DNA from: Mortierella sp. BCC40632
Taxonomy: Eukaryota > Mortierellomycota > Mortierellomycetes > Mortierellales > Mortierellaceae
Length of the DNA: 64,000 nucleotides
NCBI GenBank assembly: GCA_011634665.1
Contig: WAEK01000001.1
Span: 289,001 to 353,000, forward strand
Direction: 5' to 3'
The position numbers and the translations under genes are program-made. This document shows, piece after piece, positions 10,650 through 22,726 of this stretch. The notes beneath the pieces are model-generated. The model worked only from the letters and a program-made list of their open reading frames with translations, was not told the origin of the DNA and searched no databases. The first letter of the stretch is position 1. Each line of letters begins with the position of its first letter.

Positions 10650-12198
10650 ATGTCCACCAATCCCTCTTGGAAATTCCCCTCTTCGCACAAAAGGGTCTCC
10701 CACCAAGTGGGAGGCCGGTCCCCGGACCGGAATCTCAGTCTACCCCTGCTGTCCAATGACATTACCCCCGAGCAGCCCCGTCGCCCAGACAAAAGTAAGC
10801 AATTGACCTCATGAGCATCTGTCTGTCTGTCTGTTTGCCTTTTAAAAAAGGAACGGGGCCATGCCCCTGCTTGCTCGAATGGTTCTCATGCAGAATGTCC
10901 TCATTAACGGTACCTGGCTCGCGATCCGGGGGACGGGTTGAACTCTAACTCCGCCATTCCTTATAGGGGTCTATGAATCCATAGTTTGCGACACCGACAC
11001 CACATGCGAGCCTTTGCGAATGAGCAAAGAAGACCTGAATGTCAGCCCATTCTGTATTCAAGAAGAGCTGCCTGAGTCAACCAACGAAGATGAAGACATC
11101 TTTTCCAAGTATTTTTCGCTGCCTGAGTCAGATAACGAAGAGGATCCTCCGAATATGTGCAGCTCCAACAAGCAAGTGCAGCAGCCTGAACCGACCAACG
11201 TGCCTGTACAGATCACACCCGTATATTACGAGACAGTACAACAGCCTGAGCTGGCCGACGGAGTCATCTCTATGCAAATGTCCTACTCCAGCATAATCGA
11301 ACGACTACAGCAGCCTGTGCCAGCCAACGAATTCAGTCCTATGCAAATGTTCTACTCCGAGCAAAGCACTCCCGAATATGGCAAGCAAGTGCAGCAGCCT
11401 GGACTGGTCAGCAAGGAAGGTCTACTGCAAATGTACAGCTCCAACTTACCCAAACAAAGCACTCTCGAGTGCGAGGAGAAAGTGCATCAGCCTGCACCGA
11501 CCAACGAAGTAGAACTGGAGGCCTTACCGGGGGGTAAACAATGGAAATGCCTTAGATGTCAAACGGTCTTCGATCGTAAACCAAATGCAACAAGACATAT
11601 CAATGACAAGCATAGAGAGAAACAAGGCTACTTTTGTTTTTGGCCTGAGTGTCCAAATGCTTTCAATTCACCATGGGATTTTCGCCGACATTGGTGGGAA
11701 CAACATTTCAAAGAGTTACTCTCTTACAGCTGCCCCTCAGGATTTGGATGCGACACGACCTTGAGGAAGACATGTAGCCACCAGAGAAAGAAGAAAGCAA
11801 GACTCAACCTCGATCTATCCGGGCTATTGGCCGAATTACTGGGTAGCCGTCTACTGATGCTATTTACCTTGTTCTCTTTTGGCGGAGAGATTCAAGTGGT
11901 CAGAGGCGTTGAGGAATACTTACGGAGATTTCCTCACACAAAAATCGATCAAGATCTGTCCACGTTCCTTATGAATAAGGATATGTTGATTGAGATCATC
12001 CTATATGAACTCGATCTGGATAGGAGCAGTGTTGGTGGAGAGGCTTACTTGGATACAAAGCTTGAGAAGCTCGACTCCGAATTGACCACCATCCACAAGT
12101 CCATAATCAAAGAGTTTTTTCGAGCGTGGACCAGGGATCTCCCTATTGTAAACGACGTTGCAGGGCCATCAAGCAAACGTAGTCGCAAGAGCTCCTGA
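10650..12198 (+). CDS. C2H2 zinc-finger protein D (fourth tandem copy)
   Basis: Exons 10650-10794 and 10967-12198, with a 172-bp phase-1 intron (AAAA|gtaagc ... cttatag|GG); 458 residues. Exon 1 starts MSTNPSWKFPSSHKRVSH, like gene B. The acidic and Q/P-rich middle contains Q-V-Q-Q-P and M-Q-M repeats related to the units of gene C. Fingers start near residue 243 (CLRC...HINDKH; CFWPEC...HWWEQH; then CPSGFGC...CSH). The C-terminal domain is clearly homologous but more diverged than between B and C, and ends SSKRSRKSS, a basic tail that could act as a nuclear signal. It is convergent with the subtilisin gene. Confidence 0.75.
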
Positions 12199-12274
12199 CC
12201 AAGGCTGCTCCTTCCCTCCACTCCACCTCTCTTTTTGCTCTATACCTCTTTTTGTCCTCTTTTTGCCCTATATA

Positions 12275-12275
<1 letters not shown>

Positions 12276-12327
<52 letters not shown>

Positions 12328-12354
12328 TTTTTCTTTCTTTCTTTCTTTCTTTCT
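12276..12354. repeat. CT/AT/TTTC microsatellite in the 3' flank of gene D
   Basis: (CT)n, then (AT)n of about 26 bases, then (TTTC)n. The corresponding place downstream of genes B and C has only short T-rich and TTTC runs. Confidence 0.8.
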
Positions 12355-12616
12355 TTTTGCGCGTATTCATCATGGATTTTTTTTCTCTTGTGGCTGTTGT
12401 AGATTGAGAACTCTCCTTTGGTTCTTTGGGCAGATTCTCTCTATTCAGTCTCCATTATCGCGCCATTTAACTTTATAGCTTGTCCACAGACTCATTTCTA
12501 CTTTCTCACCACATTTGTTTAGTCCAATAGGTAGATAAGAATATATATATATTTTATAAAATAAGGTCTCCAGGCCTCTCTCTCTTTTTCACATACACAT
12601 TTACATACACAATCTC

Positions 12617-15435
12617 TTATCGAACCCGGATGGTACCGAGCTCATACACTACATAATCTGCAGGATAGTTTCCTGGTGTGAACTTGCGTTGTGTTGCAGC
12701 CACGAGGCGGTACCGACCAGCGGGCACCCTGGTCGCTCTAGCTGCTGTTGCGCTCGATTTGACTTGACCATCCCAAGCCCAGGGCTTCATAACTATTGCT
12801 CCAGTCTCCGAGTTAATGGTCGTATCTCGTCCAGAAGGTCCAACAGCCGTACCCGCATTGAACGACTCCATAAAACCCATAAACCGACCCGAGGGGGAAG
12901 AACCATCAAAGATACGGATCTCGAGCGAAGGGGTGTGTGATCCCAAACGAGTCAAAACCACGGGCATGGCGCGACGCAGATCAAAGACAAAGTTGGGGTT
13001 CTTGGGGATTTCGTTCAACTCACCACTCGAGTTGACATAAACAAGCGCAGGGAAACCACTGTCCGTATCCATCATGGGCACCTGGGAGACATCTCCCTTC
13101 ATGCCAGTGTAAGGAACCTGGACAGCGATACCGTCGGGGGAAGCGGGTGTGGCAACCAAGAATCCAGAGTACAATGGGAACACGGATGCATCGGCATTGG
13201 CGGGCTCAGTGAAGGTGACGGTGACATTGGCGGATTGGCCAGCAGGGATCTGGACGGTGGCAGGGTTGAAGACGACAGTGGCATAGTCAGCCTCGATCCC
13301 GGGAGTACGCGAGGGCCAGACAGCTGTTCCATTATAAGGGATCAATGTGTCAGCAGCTGTGTGAGAGAGCGTGTAGGTCTCGGCAGCGGAACCGCTATTG
13401 GTGATCGAAATGGTGGCGGTCTTGACAAAGTTGACGGTATCCAAGAGATCAATGTGATCTGGCTCAATCGAAGATGTGGTCAGGACAGCATTGAGTGCGT
13501 TGATCAATCCTGCACCTTGTTTGACTGCTGAAGCTTTGGTCTCGGTTTGGAAGTTGCTAACGGGCTTGGCCGTGTTCTTGAAGATCTTGCGAAGCACATC
13601 ACCACGAGGCTTGGTGCCCTTGGATTGCATGTAGAGTGCGTAGGCTCCTGCGACATAAGGAGTAGCCATGGAGGTTCCTGACTGAACCTCATAACCGCCC
13701 TTGGCAAGAGGATAGGTCGACAAGATGTTTCCACCAGGCGCAGCCTGGTCGGGTTTAGAGCGGAGATCACCATCGAGACCAAAAGAGGAGAAGGAGGAGG
13801 GGGCTCCACCACCTTCGATCAAGAAGCTCGACTCGGACTTGCTCCAAGTCAGAGTGTTGTTGCTGTTTTCCTTGTAGGCTGCAAGCACCGCCTCACCTGT
13901 CTTGAATTCAACCGAGGCCATTGGGAAGCCCTTGAAGCCTCCCAAAGAAGCAAGTCCATAAGGTGTGGTCTGGACCAACATACCCTTGACACCGGCCTTA
14001 ACAGCAAGATCGCCACGACCAGCCGACTTGCAGCGAGAAAAGTCACCAAGAACAAGGACGACCTTGCCCTTATACTTGCCAGACTTGTAGAGAGAGCTGT
14101 CGCAGCCATCTGAGAGATTGCCATTGGCTTCCAACAGGGGCATCAAAGTCGCCGACTCGGGCAAGTCAATGGGCTTGTTCCAGGTGGCGGAAGGGGAATA
14201 TGGATAGCTAGCGCCAGCGTAGGTGAATGAGTAGTAATTGCCATAAATGTTGTCGACCGAGGCTGTGCTCGTTGTGAGGTCTCCCAAGCTTGCGTCTGAG
14301 ACCATCCAGACACCATCTGATCCGTCGTTGCCGGCCGCGACCACAACAACCATTCCATTAGCTGTCAGTTTGTCGGCCAACAGTGCCTCTGGATTAATCT
14401 TGTAAGCTGAACCGCCTCCAAGGGACATGTTGAGGATCTATTTGGGTGGTGGGTGGCAGTGACCAGACATTCAAAAATAGAGAGAGGGAGAGAGTTTAGG
14501 ATTCAGGTGTCGTTCGTTCATTTACGACCAACCGTTAGCAAATATTGAACTTTGCATATTCTCTCTGGGTCTTAGACGTGTTCAGCTATTTTTTTTTTTT
14601 TATGCAAGATTTTTTTTTTTTTTTTTTTTTTACTTACATCCATACCATCCTTGAATGCTCTCTCCATGGCAGCAAGGATAATATCCGTACCAGCGGAGCC
14701 CTCACATCCAAAGACTCGGTAGGCTCCAAGGGTCACCTCGGGAGCCACACCGACAAATGGCTGTGGAGGCTTGGGGCTCACAGTGATGTTGAGGGCATTG
14801 CCACCGATAATACCAGCAACGTGCGTACCATGTCCCTCACAATCCATGGGGTCGGGTCCTGGGTTCGGGTTCCGACCCTGATAATCGTCACCAACGAAAT
14901 CCCACCCAGTGGCGACTCTGCATCCGGGACCGAAGCAACCGGCCGTTGCACCAGGGAGAGCGAACGCAGGGTGCTTGTAATCAATGCCTGTGTCGACCAC
15001 ACCCACTTTGATCCCCTTTCCACTCAACTTGTATTGTTTCTGAAGAACATCCACACCCGTCATAGAATGGTCCGACACAGTGATGGGGTCCGTTGCGTTG
15101 GCTTCAAAAGCATTCTTGACCCGGGGAATACGATAGTAGGCGATAGGCCATACATTCTTGATCCCGGGGATATTTGCCAACTCGTCGCCTGAATGAGCCG
15201 AGTTCACAGTGATGGCAGCACCGTTGAAGACCGAGTACTGGTTCCGGACCTGGTAAGTGACCTTGCGGCTGTTCATAGCGCGGAAGGCAGCACGGTGCTG
15301 GATCTCTGAATGGTACTCGACAATGAACCCATGAGGATCCAAGTCAAGGGCGCCTGGGGTCTTGGGGAGATGGAAGGTGCCTGCAGAGACGAGTGTGGCC
15401 GCCGCTGCGGCGGAGAGAAGGGTAGTGACTTTCAT
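12617..15435 (-). CDS. Secreted subtilisin-family (S8) serine endopeptidase with PA insert
   Basis: Exons 15435-14638 and 14437-12617 (phase-0 intron of 200 bp, GAT|gtaagt ... aaatag|ATC); 872 residues. Signal peptide of about 19 residues, then an I9-like propeptide. Catalytic residues are visible: Asp148 in VVDTGID, His202 in GHGTHVAG, oxyanion Asn303 in AAGND, and Ser522 in GTSMATP. A protease-associated (PA) insert lies at roughly 370-455, between the Asn and the Ser. About 300 residues of Fn3-like beta domains follow the catalytic core, as in Vpr/C5a-peptidase-type subtilases. Probably an extracellular protease. The last 150 coding bases are duplicated as the 3' part of three chimeric relics to the left. 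The gene closes the zinc-finger array. Confidence 0.92.
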
Positions 15436-17921
15436 CGCTTAGGACCCAGGGTGGAGGAAGTGTTGGAGATGGAGATGAAGGAGAACAGCAAAGCTGATTG
15501 AAGCCGAAGCAGATGAGAAGGGAAGAGGGGGGAGATGGAGAAGTGTTGTGTCAGAAGGACAGTGTCAAGAAAAATGGCAACGTGCGCAAGTGCACCAAGT
15601 TGAAGAGAGGTGAGGTAGATGGAGAGGAGGGTAGGGGGGAGAGAGAGGGAGAGGGAGGCAAGGAAAAACTACAACACTGATGACTGAGAGAAGAAAGAGG
15701 AGGAGAGGCACGAGCTGAAGGAGTATTTATACACGAGAGAAAGAGAGGGACGGACCATGATTTGGCAGGCTGACGAACAGGTGCTGCTGCTGCTGCAGGG
15801 GAACGAGTCATCAGCGTTAGAGCTACAAGAAAGATCTCCCCAGAGCGTTGGGAAATCGTCATGCGTTTGTGGGCAACTGTCAAGACATCTAGAGCGAAAT
15901 TCAACTGAGAGAGACTTTGTTGCTGTTGTAGCGGGGCGCAGGATTTGATTAGGCGATCCAGAACAACACAGCCCGGGATCACCACATCCCGAAACAGAGA
16001 CCGTTCCCGGCAGTCGCCGGTGCAATTCAATCAATAGAGAGAGACACTACACAGTCAACACTGACCAGCAGAGAACGGACAATAGTTATAGCAATAGCAT
16101 TCTTTCCTTTCATTGTCTTCTTTACTCAACAGATCGGAGTCCCCACTTTGTGTGTCTGTTGACGTTGTCGGGAAGTCCAATAGGAAGGATTCCTGGCATT
16201 GTCACAAGAGAAACGGACATAAGTTCTGCAGGACCATGTCATGTTGAAAGGGGGTGGAGGGAAAGAGAGCGGCGCCCCTTGGGCGCCGAGGTAGTAGATG
16301 GTGGGTACAACGGCCAAGAGAACATGATCAGGGCTCAACAGCATCGAGTGAGATGGTCCGAGAGGAATACCTCGGCTATCTCTAGTTCACCCTTTTTCTA
16401 TTGTTTGTTTGTCTACCCTTTTTCATTTCAATGATACAGCATGGTGATGCATCCTGAGGAGCTGCAAATGATACGAACCGTTTTTATCACTTAGTCTGCG
16501 GCTCTCGGGTGCTTGCGTGATTTTACTGAACCCTTTCATGCATGCCTGCATCCACCGAACTTTAGAGCAATTGGCACAATCGTTCACTGAAGAGGTTGTA
16601 GTTCTCCTGCCTCCTCCCCTTCCTTATCTCTTCTTCTTCTTCAAGCAGTAGTTACCGTTTACTCGTAATTGAGGGGGTAGTGGCGAATAGGAGTCGAAAG
16701 GGTGAAGAAGGAGGGATAAAAGCATGGCATGACATATGGACAAGATGTAGCTAATCTGTCTAGATCCCTTTGCCTCCCCTCTTTCGCCCCTCTTTCGGGT
16801 TAAACCGTTGCTGCCATACTCTTTCGGGCAAAAGCTGGACTTTTGTTACTGTCATGATTGAATGAGCCATTCTTTCTTCCCAAAGCTAGACAGATCCAAA
16901 AAGGCACCTGTGTTTGAGTGGACGCCACTCTTTCAAACACTGTGAATTGTTATTTGCCCTCATTTTTTTTTTACCCTTGACCTTGTTAGGCTCAAGCTGC
17001 TGAGAAGGAAAGGAAGAGAAAATGACAAAAAGGCCATCAAATGAGAGGGAAGCAGCGGAAGAAACAGGTACCTCAATCAGGATACCATCCAAGTCCCATG
17101 TATCGCTGTTGTATCAGCGAGAGAGAGAGAGAGAGAGAGGGAGTCAATCGTCTGTTCCTGCAGCCGAAAGAAATCCTGCAGCAGGCAGTTGGATTCGATT
17201 TCGTACTAAGCTCTCATGCAGGGCCTACTTGTCACACGGACACCACATCCAATCGTCTTTGAAGGATACAAGGGCGCCTTGTGAACGGGCTGGAGGTCCG
17301 ACGTCTTTCTAGGAGAGAGAGAGAAAGAGAGAGAAAGAGAGAAAGAGAGAGTGAGCGGGGAAAGGGGATTTTGTTCAGCCAATGAACGCCTAACGCACGG
17401 CCTCCACTACGCCATTAACGGAACAGCCATGCCATCAAAGGGCCGTGGGAGATATCAGAGAAAAGCAAGCGGGCTGTTAGGAAAGGGGTCAACTTTCTGC
17501 CAAGTTAGAGTGCAAAGGAGAGGAGGGAGGGGGGGGGGGCGATGGAAAAGAATGGTCCCTGAGCAACCCCGAAGGCTCCCTCGGTGCCTCACAGCCTATG
17601 AGAATCGATCTAGGCGTCTACTTATTCCTCCTCCCCTACTTTTTTTTCTCTCTCTCTCTCTCTTGAGCAGCTATCCCGAGGAGATGTTTTTCTGCCAATG
17701 GCTCCCATGTCGTCAGTGCCAAGAGATTCTGGACTGTGGAACGGCTCCCTATGTTTTGATCCAATCTGTGATACTAGAGGGTCATTCCTCTCTGGCGTTA
17801 TACAATGCAACCCCCATGCAATTGATCATGCGTTTCCGGCAGTTGCTGGCATTCCTTAGCGCACCTACGGTTATGTACTTGCGCCACGATACTTTTTTTT
17901 AAAAAAAAAATAAAAAATAAA

Positions 17922-17959
<38 letters not shown>

Positions 17960-18682
17960 GAGGAATGTTGGGCGCCGTAGAGCTCCTCATGGGAAGAAAA
18001 AGAGTGCGTGCTGTGAATGTGTGAGGGACTGAGTACATTCCTCACCTCTCTTTTCGCGTTTTTCCCTTGAGCACTAGGTGACTCATGTTTGTTAGGCTGA
18101 GAGAGAAATGGAGATATAAGTTCAAAGTATAGTATATAGAAGACGTACAAAGAAGACGCTAGTGAGAACTAACTCTGGCTGCATTAGCAACCAATGTCAT
18201 CAAGGCGATGGGATCCTCAGCTCCTTCCCCCCTCTCTTTCCTCCTCCTGAGATCTGGAAAAAAGGCGAATCTGCAAAGGAATGCCGGAGGTTGGACAACG
18301 AGCGGATTACGAAGAATAAAGAGAGAATGAACAATTGAGCCATGGGAAAACGGTCTCTCTCCAAGCTAAAACATATGCACAAGTTCACGTTGTTTACTTT
18401 TATTTCTTTCTTGACGTGGTGTCCCTTGCATAGGGATCAACTCTATTTCTTCTCGTTGCCAGCCAACGAACAGACCGCCGAGTTCTTGCGACTGAACAGA
18501 GAGTGTGTACAGGCGTTGTGTGTATCACCTTCTCATATCCGAGAGTTCCAATAAAGTTTTCCCAGCATGTGTTTCCCACGAGAGCCTCTTCTTCCTCTTA
18601 CCCAGGGTTTAATCGGCCTATGGGAACCATCTCCTCTCCTTATCCTCCCTCCTCTCCTACTTCCAGATTTCATCTCTCCTCT

Positions 18683-18713
<31 letters not shown>

Positions 18714-20371
18714 CTTCTCTTTTCCTTCTTATCAATTGGCTCCAACAACTCTTACTCCCAGCGCATCGGACCAGACATCTTTCCTGATCTCTCATGAATC
18801 TGAGACTGGGCATTAGTGTCTTGAGACGATTGCTCGAAATAGAAGGCAAGATTGATGTGGTTTTTCCTTGACCTGTTGGAGTCACCTTGAAGGGGCAAGC
18901 AAAGCGACTATGAATGTAGTGTCTCACGCGATCTTGTCTTGACTTCATTCGCGCCACAAATAATAAAAAAAAAAGTATTGAGCACACAAATGTAAACACA
19001 TGCGCGAGCGCGTGTTCTCATGAGCATTGGACGAATCTCGGCTCGATAGTACGACGCCCTTCTGTTGAAATCCGAGAAGGGAGAGGGAAGGAAGGGGTAA
19101 TGCTTTTGTACCCACGACATGCAAGGGCCTTTTCATTCAACTCTTACCCTTTTTGCTCAGAGGCGTTTCCCTGTGTTGCATTTGGTGTAATATAGTTGGA
19201 GTAGTAAGGCGACACTTTTTCAAGGATTCGGGAATGGGCTCCTCTCTTAGTTGATTGTGTCCCCTCCCTCCCCCTTCTCTTGTATCTCCGTGTTTTCTTG
19301 TAATAGTTAGCTCTTCCCTTTCGACTCTATCTACCCTTTCTCTTTTCCCTCTTCTTTGCAATCTTCATCCTGTTCCTGTCATTATTCTCTCAAGGATTCT
19401 CGAAAATCTACAGTAATGCTACTTTCGCACAAGACCCTCTCTTCCTGTCGCTTTCTTTCTGTCTTCTTATCCAGAATATATCCTTGATCACTTGCCTTCA
19501 ATATTTACCAGACGACACGACGCGTGGAGAAATTGTCTAGGATGTTACAGATCTACGTCTAAAAAAATATGACACGTACATGAACACCACATACCCCACA
19601 CACACACACACACACACCACATTTCACCACTCACAACTTCGCCAATTGATGCACATTCACGCGCATGCTCTACCCACATCAACCGCATGGCAGAATTTGA
19701 ATCTAAAGTCAATTGCCACCAATCTCTGTCTTGGCACGCTCTATTTCGTCGGCTGTTTGATGCAAAGTAGACAAAAGGCGTCTCTAAGATTTGTTGTTGT
19801 TGTCGTTGTTTGGACGAGGGGTAAGAGAAGGAGCAAGAAGAAGGACAGAAGGATGGTGATTCACTAACGGCTGAGAACCGATAGGATGGTATGCATTCGA
19901 TCCTCCCAGGTTCATTTCCAAAGATTGTTCTATTAGAAAGAGGGCGGAGCAGCCGCTATGGCGGAAAGAGTGCGAGCAGAAGAGTTCTCAATGGGCGAAG
20001 ACATCTCCTTATTGACACTCATGCACCTAAATTGGTTGTATCGCACTACAGCTTCCAGGGGGTATCGACAGACATGGACAACCCAGTTAGCTGAGACAGA
20101 GTGAAGTAGCCCTTTCTGCCATATTTTTAATATTTGCAGGTGATCAAGCTGGCGGAGCGAAAGTAGCACAGAAGTTGGACACCTATATAAAGCAATGGCT
20201 GTCGCTCAATGTTGGGGGAAAGTAGGGCAGATTCTGGCGGATCGTGGCGGACCATGGCGAAACACGGGGTGAATTCATATTTAAAAAGGAAGCCATAGTC
20301 CTTAGAAAACAGATTTATCCTCAGCTTCTTCCACTTCCATCCGTCTCTGCTTCAAGGTGGCTTCATTCAAC
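15436..20371. other. Long spacer with no resolved gene
   Basis: It starts with the GA-rich upstream region of the subtilisin gene. Features seen are an (AAC)n run near 17922-17958, GA/CT tracts near 17120 and 17310-17350, a CA run near 19597-19616, and poly-T at 18687-18713. No tRNA or rRNA was recognised. Coding-like patches near 18195-18262 (minus) and 18467-18554 (plus) are treated as findings because I could not extend them to a full gene. Confidence 0.4.
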
Positions 20372-22334
20372 ATGAAGAGGAGCTCGACCAACTTTGGCAA
20401 CGCCAAGGCTAGTAGTTCTGCTCCATCGGCATCGTCAAAAGGTATAGCAGCACAACCAGGAGCTTCAACTATCCACGATCGATGTGAACCTTTGCACAGC
20501 TTGAGAAGTCCAGGCCTTGGAAACACCAATGACCTGATTAATAGATGGATGCCACCAGGTAAACCGTCGCACCGATTTTTTTTTTATCTAATTGCCACGC
20601 TGGCAAGCTTCTAGGTGGAAAAGAAGAAGGCCAGCTCACCAATTGACTTTCCTATCCGTTAATCCATCAGATGCTACCGAGGGTGGTCTTGGAGCGAACA
20701 ATGGATCGGTCATCCAGTCGGACTACACTTCAGGCATTATGTCAAGTTCCACGTCAAACTTTGCTTCAGTCATCGTGTCAAGCACTTCGTCAAACTTCGC
20801 TTCAGGCATCATGCCGACCATCTCATCGGACTCCATTTCAGGCATCATGCCAAGCGCCTCGTCATATTTTGACTCAAGCATTATGGCAAGCGCCTCGTCA
20901 AATTTTGCTTCAGGTGTCATGCCGACCGTCTCGTCGGCATCCACCTCAGCCTTCATGCCAGGTACCATGCCAGGCATCATGCCAGGTACCATGCCAGACC
21001 TTGCTTCAGGCATTATGGCAAGCGCCTCGTCAAACTTCGCTCCAGACATCCTGCCGATCAACTTGTTGGACTCCACCTCGGGCACTGTGCCAAGCATCTC
21101 GTCAGACCTTGCTTCAAGCATTATGGCAAGCGGCTCGTCGAACTTCGCTTCAAGCATTATGGCAAGCAGCTCGTCGAACTTCGCTTCAGACATTATTTCA
21201 AGTATTTCATCAGGTTCAGGAATTTCGGGCACTTCTCCAGGATCAAGGATTCCAGGACATTATGACAATTTTGATCAAGGATCTCTTCACCCCAATCCGT
21301 CTCAGCCTGCAGAGAGTGGTATCCCATACTATGGAGGCGATTTGCAGAGAGTTATCAACTCACAGGGTTTGATGGCAAATTCTGTGATATCGCCCCCCAT
21401 ACAGTCTTGGCCCAGTTACTCTTGGGGTGGACATGGTGCACCCATTGCAGCCGATTTACAAGACGGCCGTTTCATGGGTGTTTTGTGTGGCTCAGGCCAC
21501 GATAGCACTTTGTCGGCTCCCCATCATGCCCAATTCACGCACACGACCAATGGGAATGCCATGCTTGGTCTCGAGCAACAGATCGTTGTCGCTTCTTCGG
21601 AGCAAGGGTCGACTCTCGATCTCTCCATGGCGGAGTCTGTCATGACCATTGGATTACCTGCAGATGTGGCAGAAACGGATGACTCTTTAGATTCAGGGGG
21701 GAATTCCATGGACTATGACATGAGCGAAGCAACGGCCTCGTCGGCTTCGCCCACACAAGAGACACATGTCACAGTCCAAAGTATCTGCACGTGCGGAAAA
21801 GGGTTCTCAAACAAATCCAATCTGTCGAGACACCAAAGAAATGCTTTAGTCCATGGAGCACAAAGGAATTATCAATGCACTCACTGTTCAAGATGCTTCA
21901 GTTCGCCCCATGATCAACTTCGTCATGAAAAAGACGTTCACCTGGAGGTTTCTACTTACAAATGCAGTATTTGTGGTGCGCAAACTCGACGGCTCAATAA
22001 TTTCCAAAAGCATCTTAGGGATAAACACGGACTTAACCTGGACCGTCTGGCAATACTTCCCTTTGTTGACATTCAAAAGTTTCTAGAGATAAGCGATCGG
22101 GAGTTGTGCCTGGTTTACCTCGGAGTACTTCAAAGTCAAAGTGACACCGAGTATTTGGTTGACATGAAAAGCTATGAGAATTTTCCGTCAGCAATCTCGG
22201 TCCATAGGTTTGTGCGAAATATACCAAGTTCCACGACCCGAGAGCTGATTGTTCGCGTCCTTGGCCCGGAAATGTTTGTGGTTGGAAAGGATGAGCTTGA
22301 GAGGGAAATGAGGAGATTAATCCCGCAGTCCTAG
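20372..22334 (+). CDS. C2H2 zinc-finger protein E with long S/A-F-A-S-G-I-M repeat region
   Basis: Exons 20372-20558 and 20671-22334 (112-bp phase-1 intron, CCAG|gtaaac ... catcag|AT); 616 residues. The phase-1 intron early in the gene mirrors the A-D family. Residues of about 80-240 are imperfect repeats of S-S-N-F-A-S-G-I-M type (bases about 20740-21220). Three fingers lie near 435-515. The first is atypical, with C-x-C spacing (CTCGKGFSNKSNLSRH). The next two are canonical (CTHC...HEKDVH and CSIC...HLRDKH). The C-terminal region (about 100 residues) is unlike that of A-D. Probably a nuclear DNA-binding protein; targets unknown. Confidence 0.7.
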
Positions 22335-22392
22335 GTAGAATAGAAAAAGAAAGAGGAGAGGAAGGGAAGTGGATCTCCACGTTGTTGTCATT

Positions 22393-22440
<48 letters not shown>

Positions 22441-22726
22441 CTTTCTCTCTCTCTCTTTCTTTTTTTCTTTCTTTCTTTCTTTCCTTCCTTCCTTCTTTCT
22501 TTCTTTCCTTCATTTCAATATAAGACTGATTTTTACTTTATGGATGGAATAACATAGCATTGCAAATGAATGATAGTTTAGGGTCTCTTTTCATCACTAT
22601 AGCGCCCACTATAATTGGTTGACTCGAAAAAAAAAAAAGCAGATTTTTGTTACATACTGCAAAGTGGATTTAGCCAGAAAGAGGATTTGGCTCTTGAGAG
22701 GGTAAAAAGGTGGGTGAGAGGGTTCT
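22335..22726. repeat. CT-rich low-complexity spacer
   Basis: Dense CT and TTTC/TTCC tracts at about 22383-22508, then unique A/T-rich DNA. It separates convergent genes (zinc-finger E and the BORCS6-like gene). No gene seen. Confidence 0.6.

Noticed and set aside
14545..15192. Long plus-strand frame antisense to the subtilisin gene
   Set aside because: Shadow of the protease coding sequence, whose catalytic motifs are intact on the other strand.
17351..17902. 183-codon plus-strand open frame
   Set aside because: Mostly GA/CT-derived residues, no family resemblance, and no conserved-looking segment; treated as chance.
20671..21372. Second plus frame through the repeat region of zinc-finger E (S/Q/R-rich)
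   Set aside because: A by-product of the in-frame repeats; it does not contain the fingers and has no start/splice logic.
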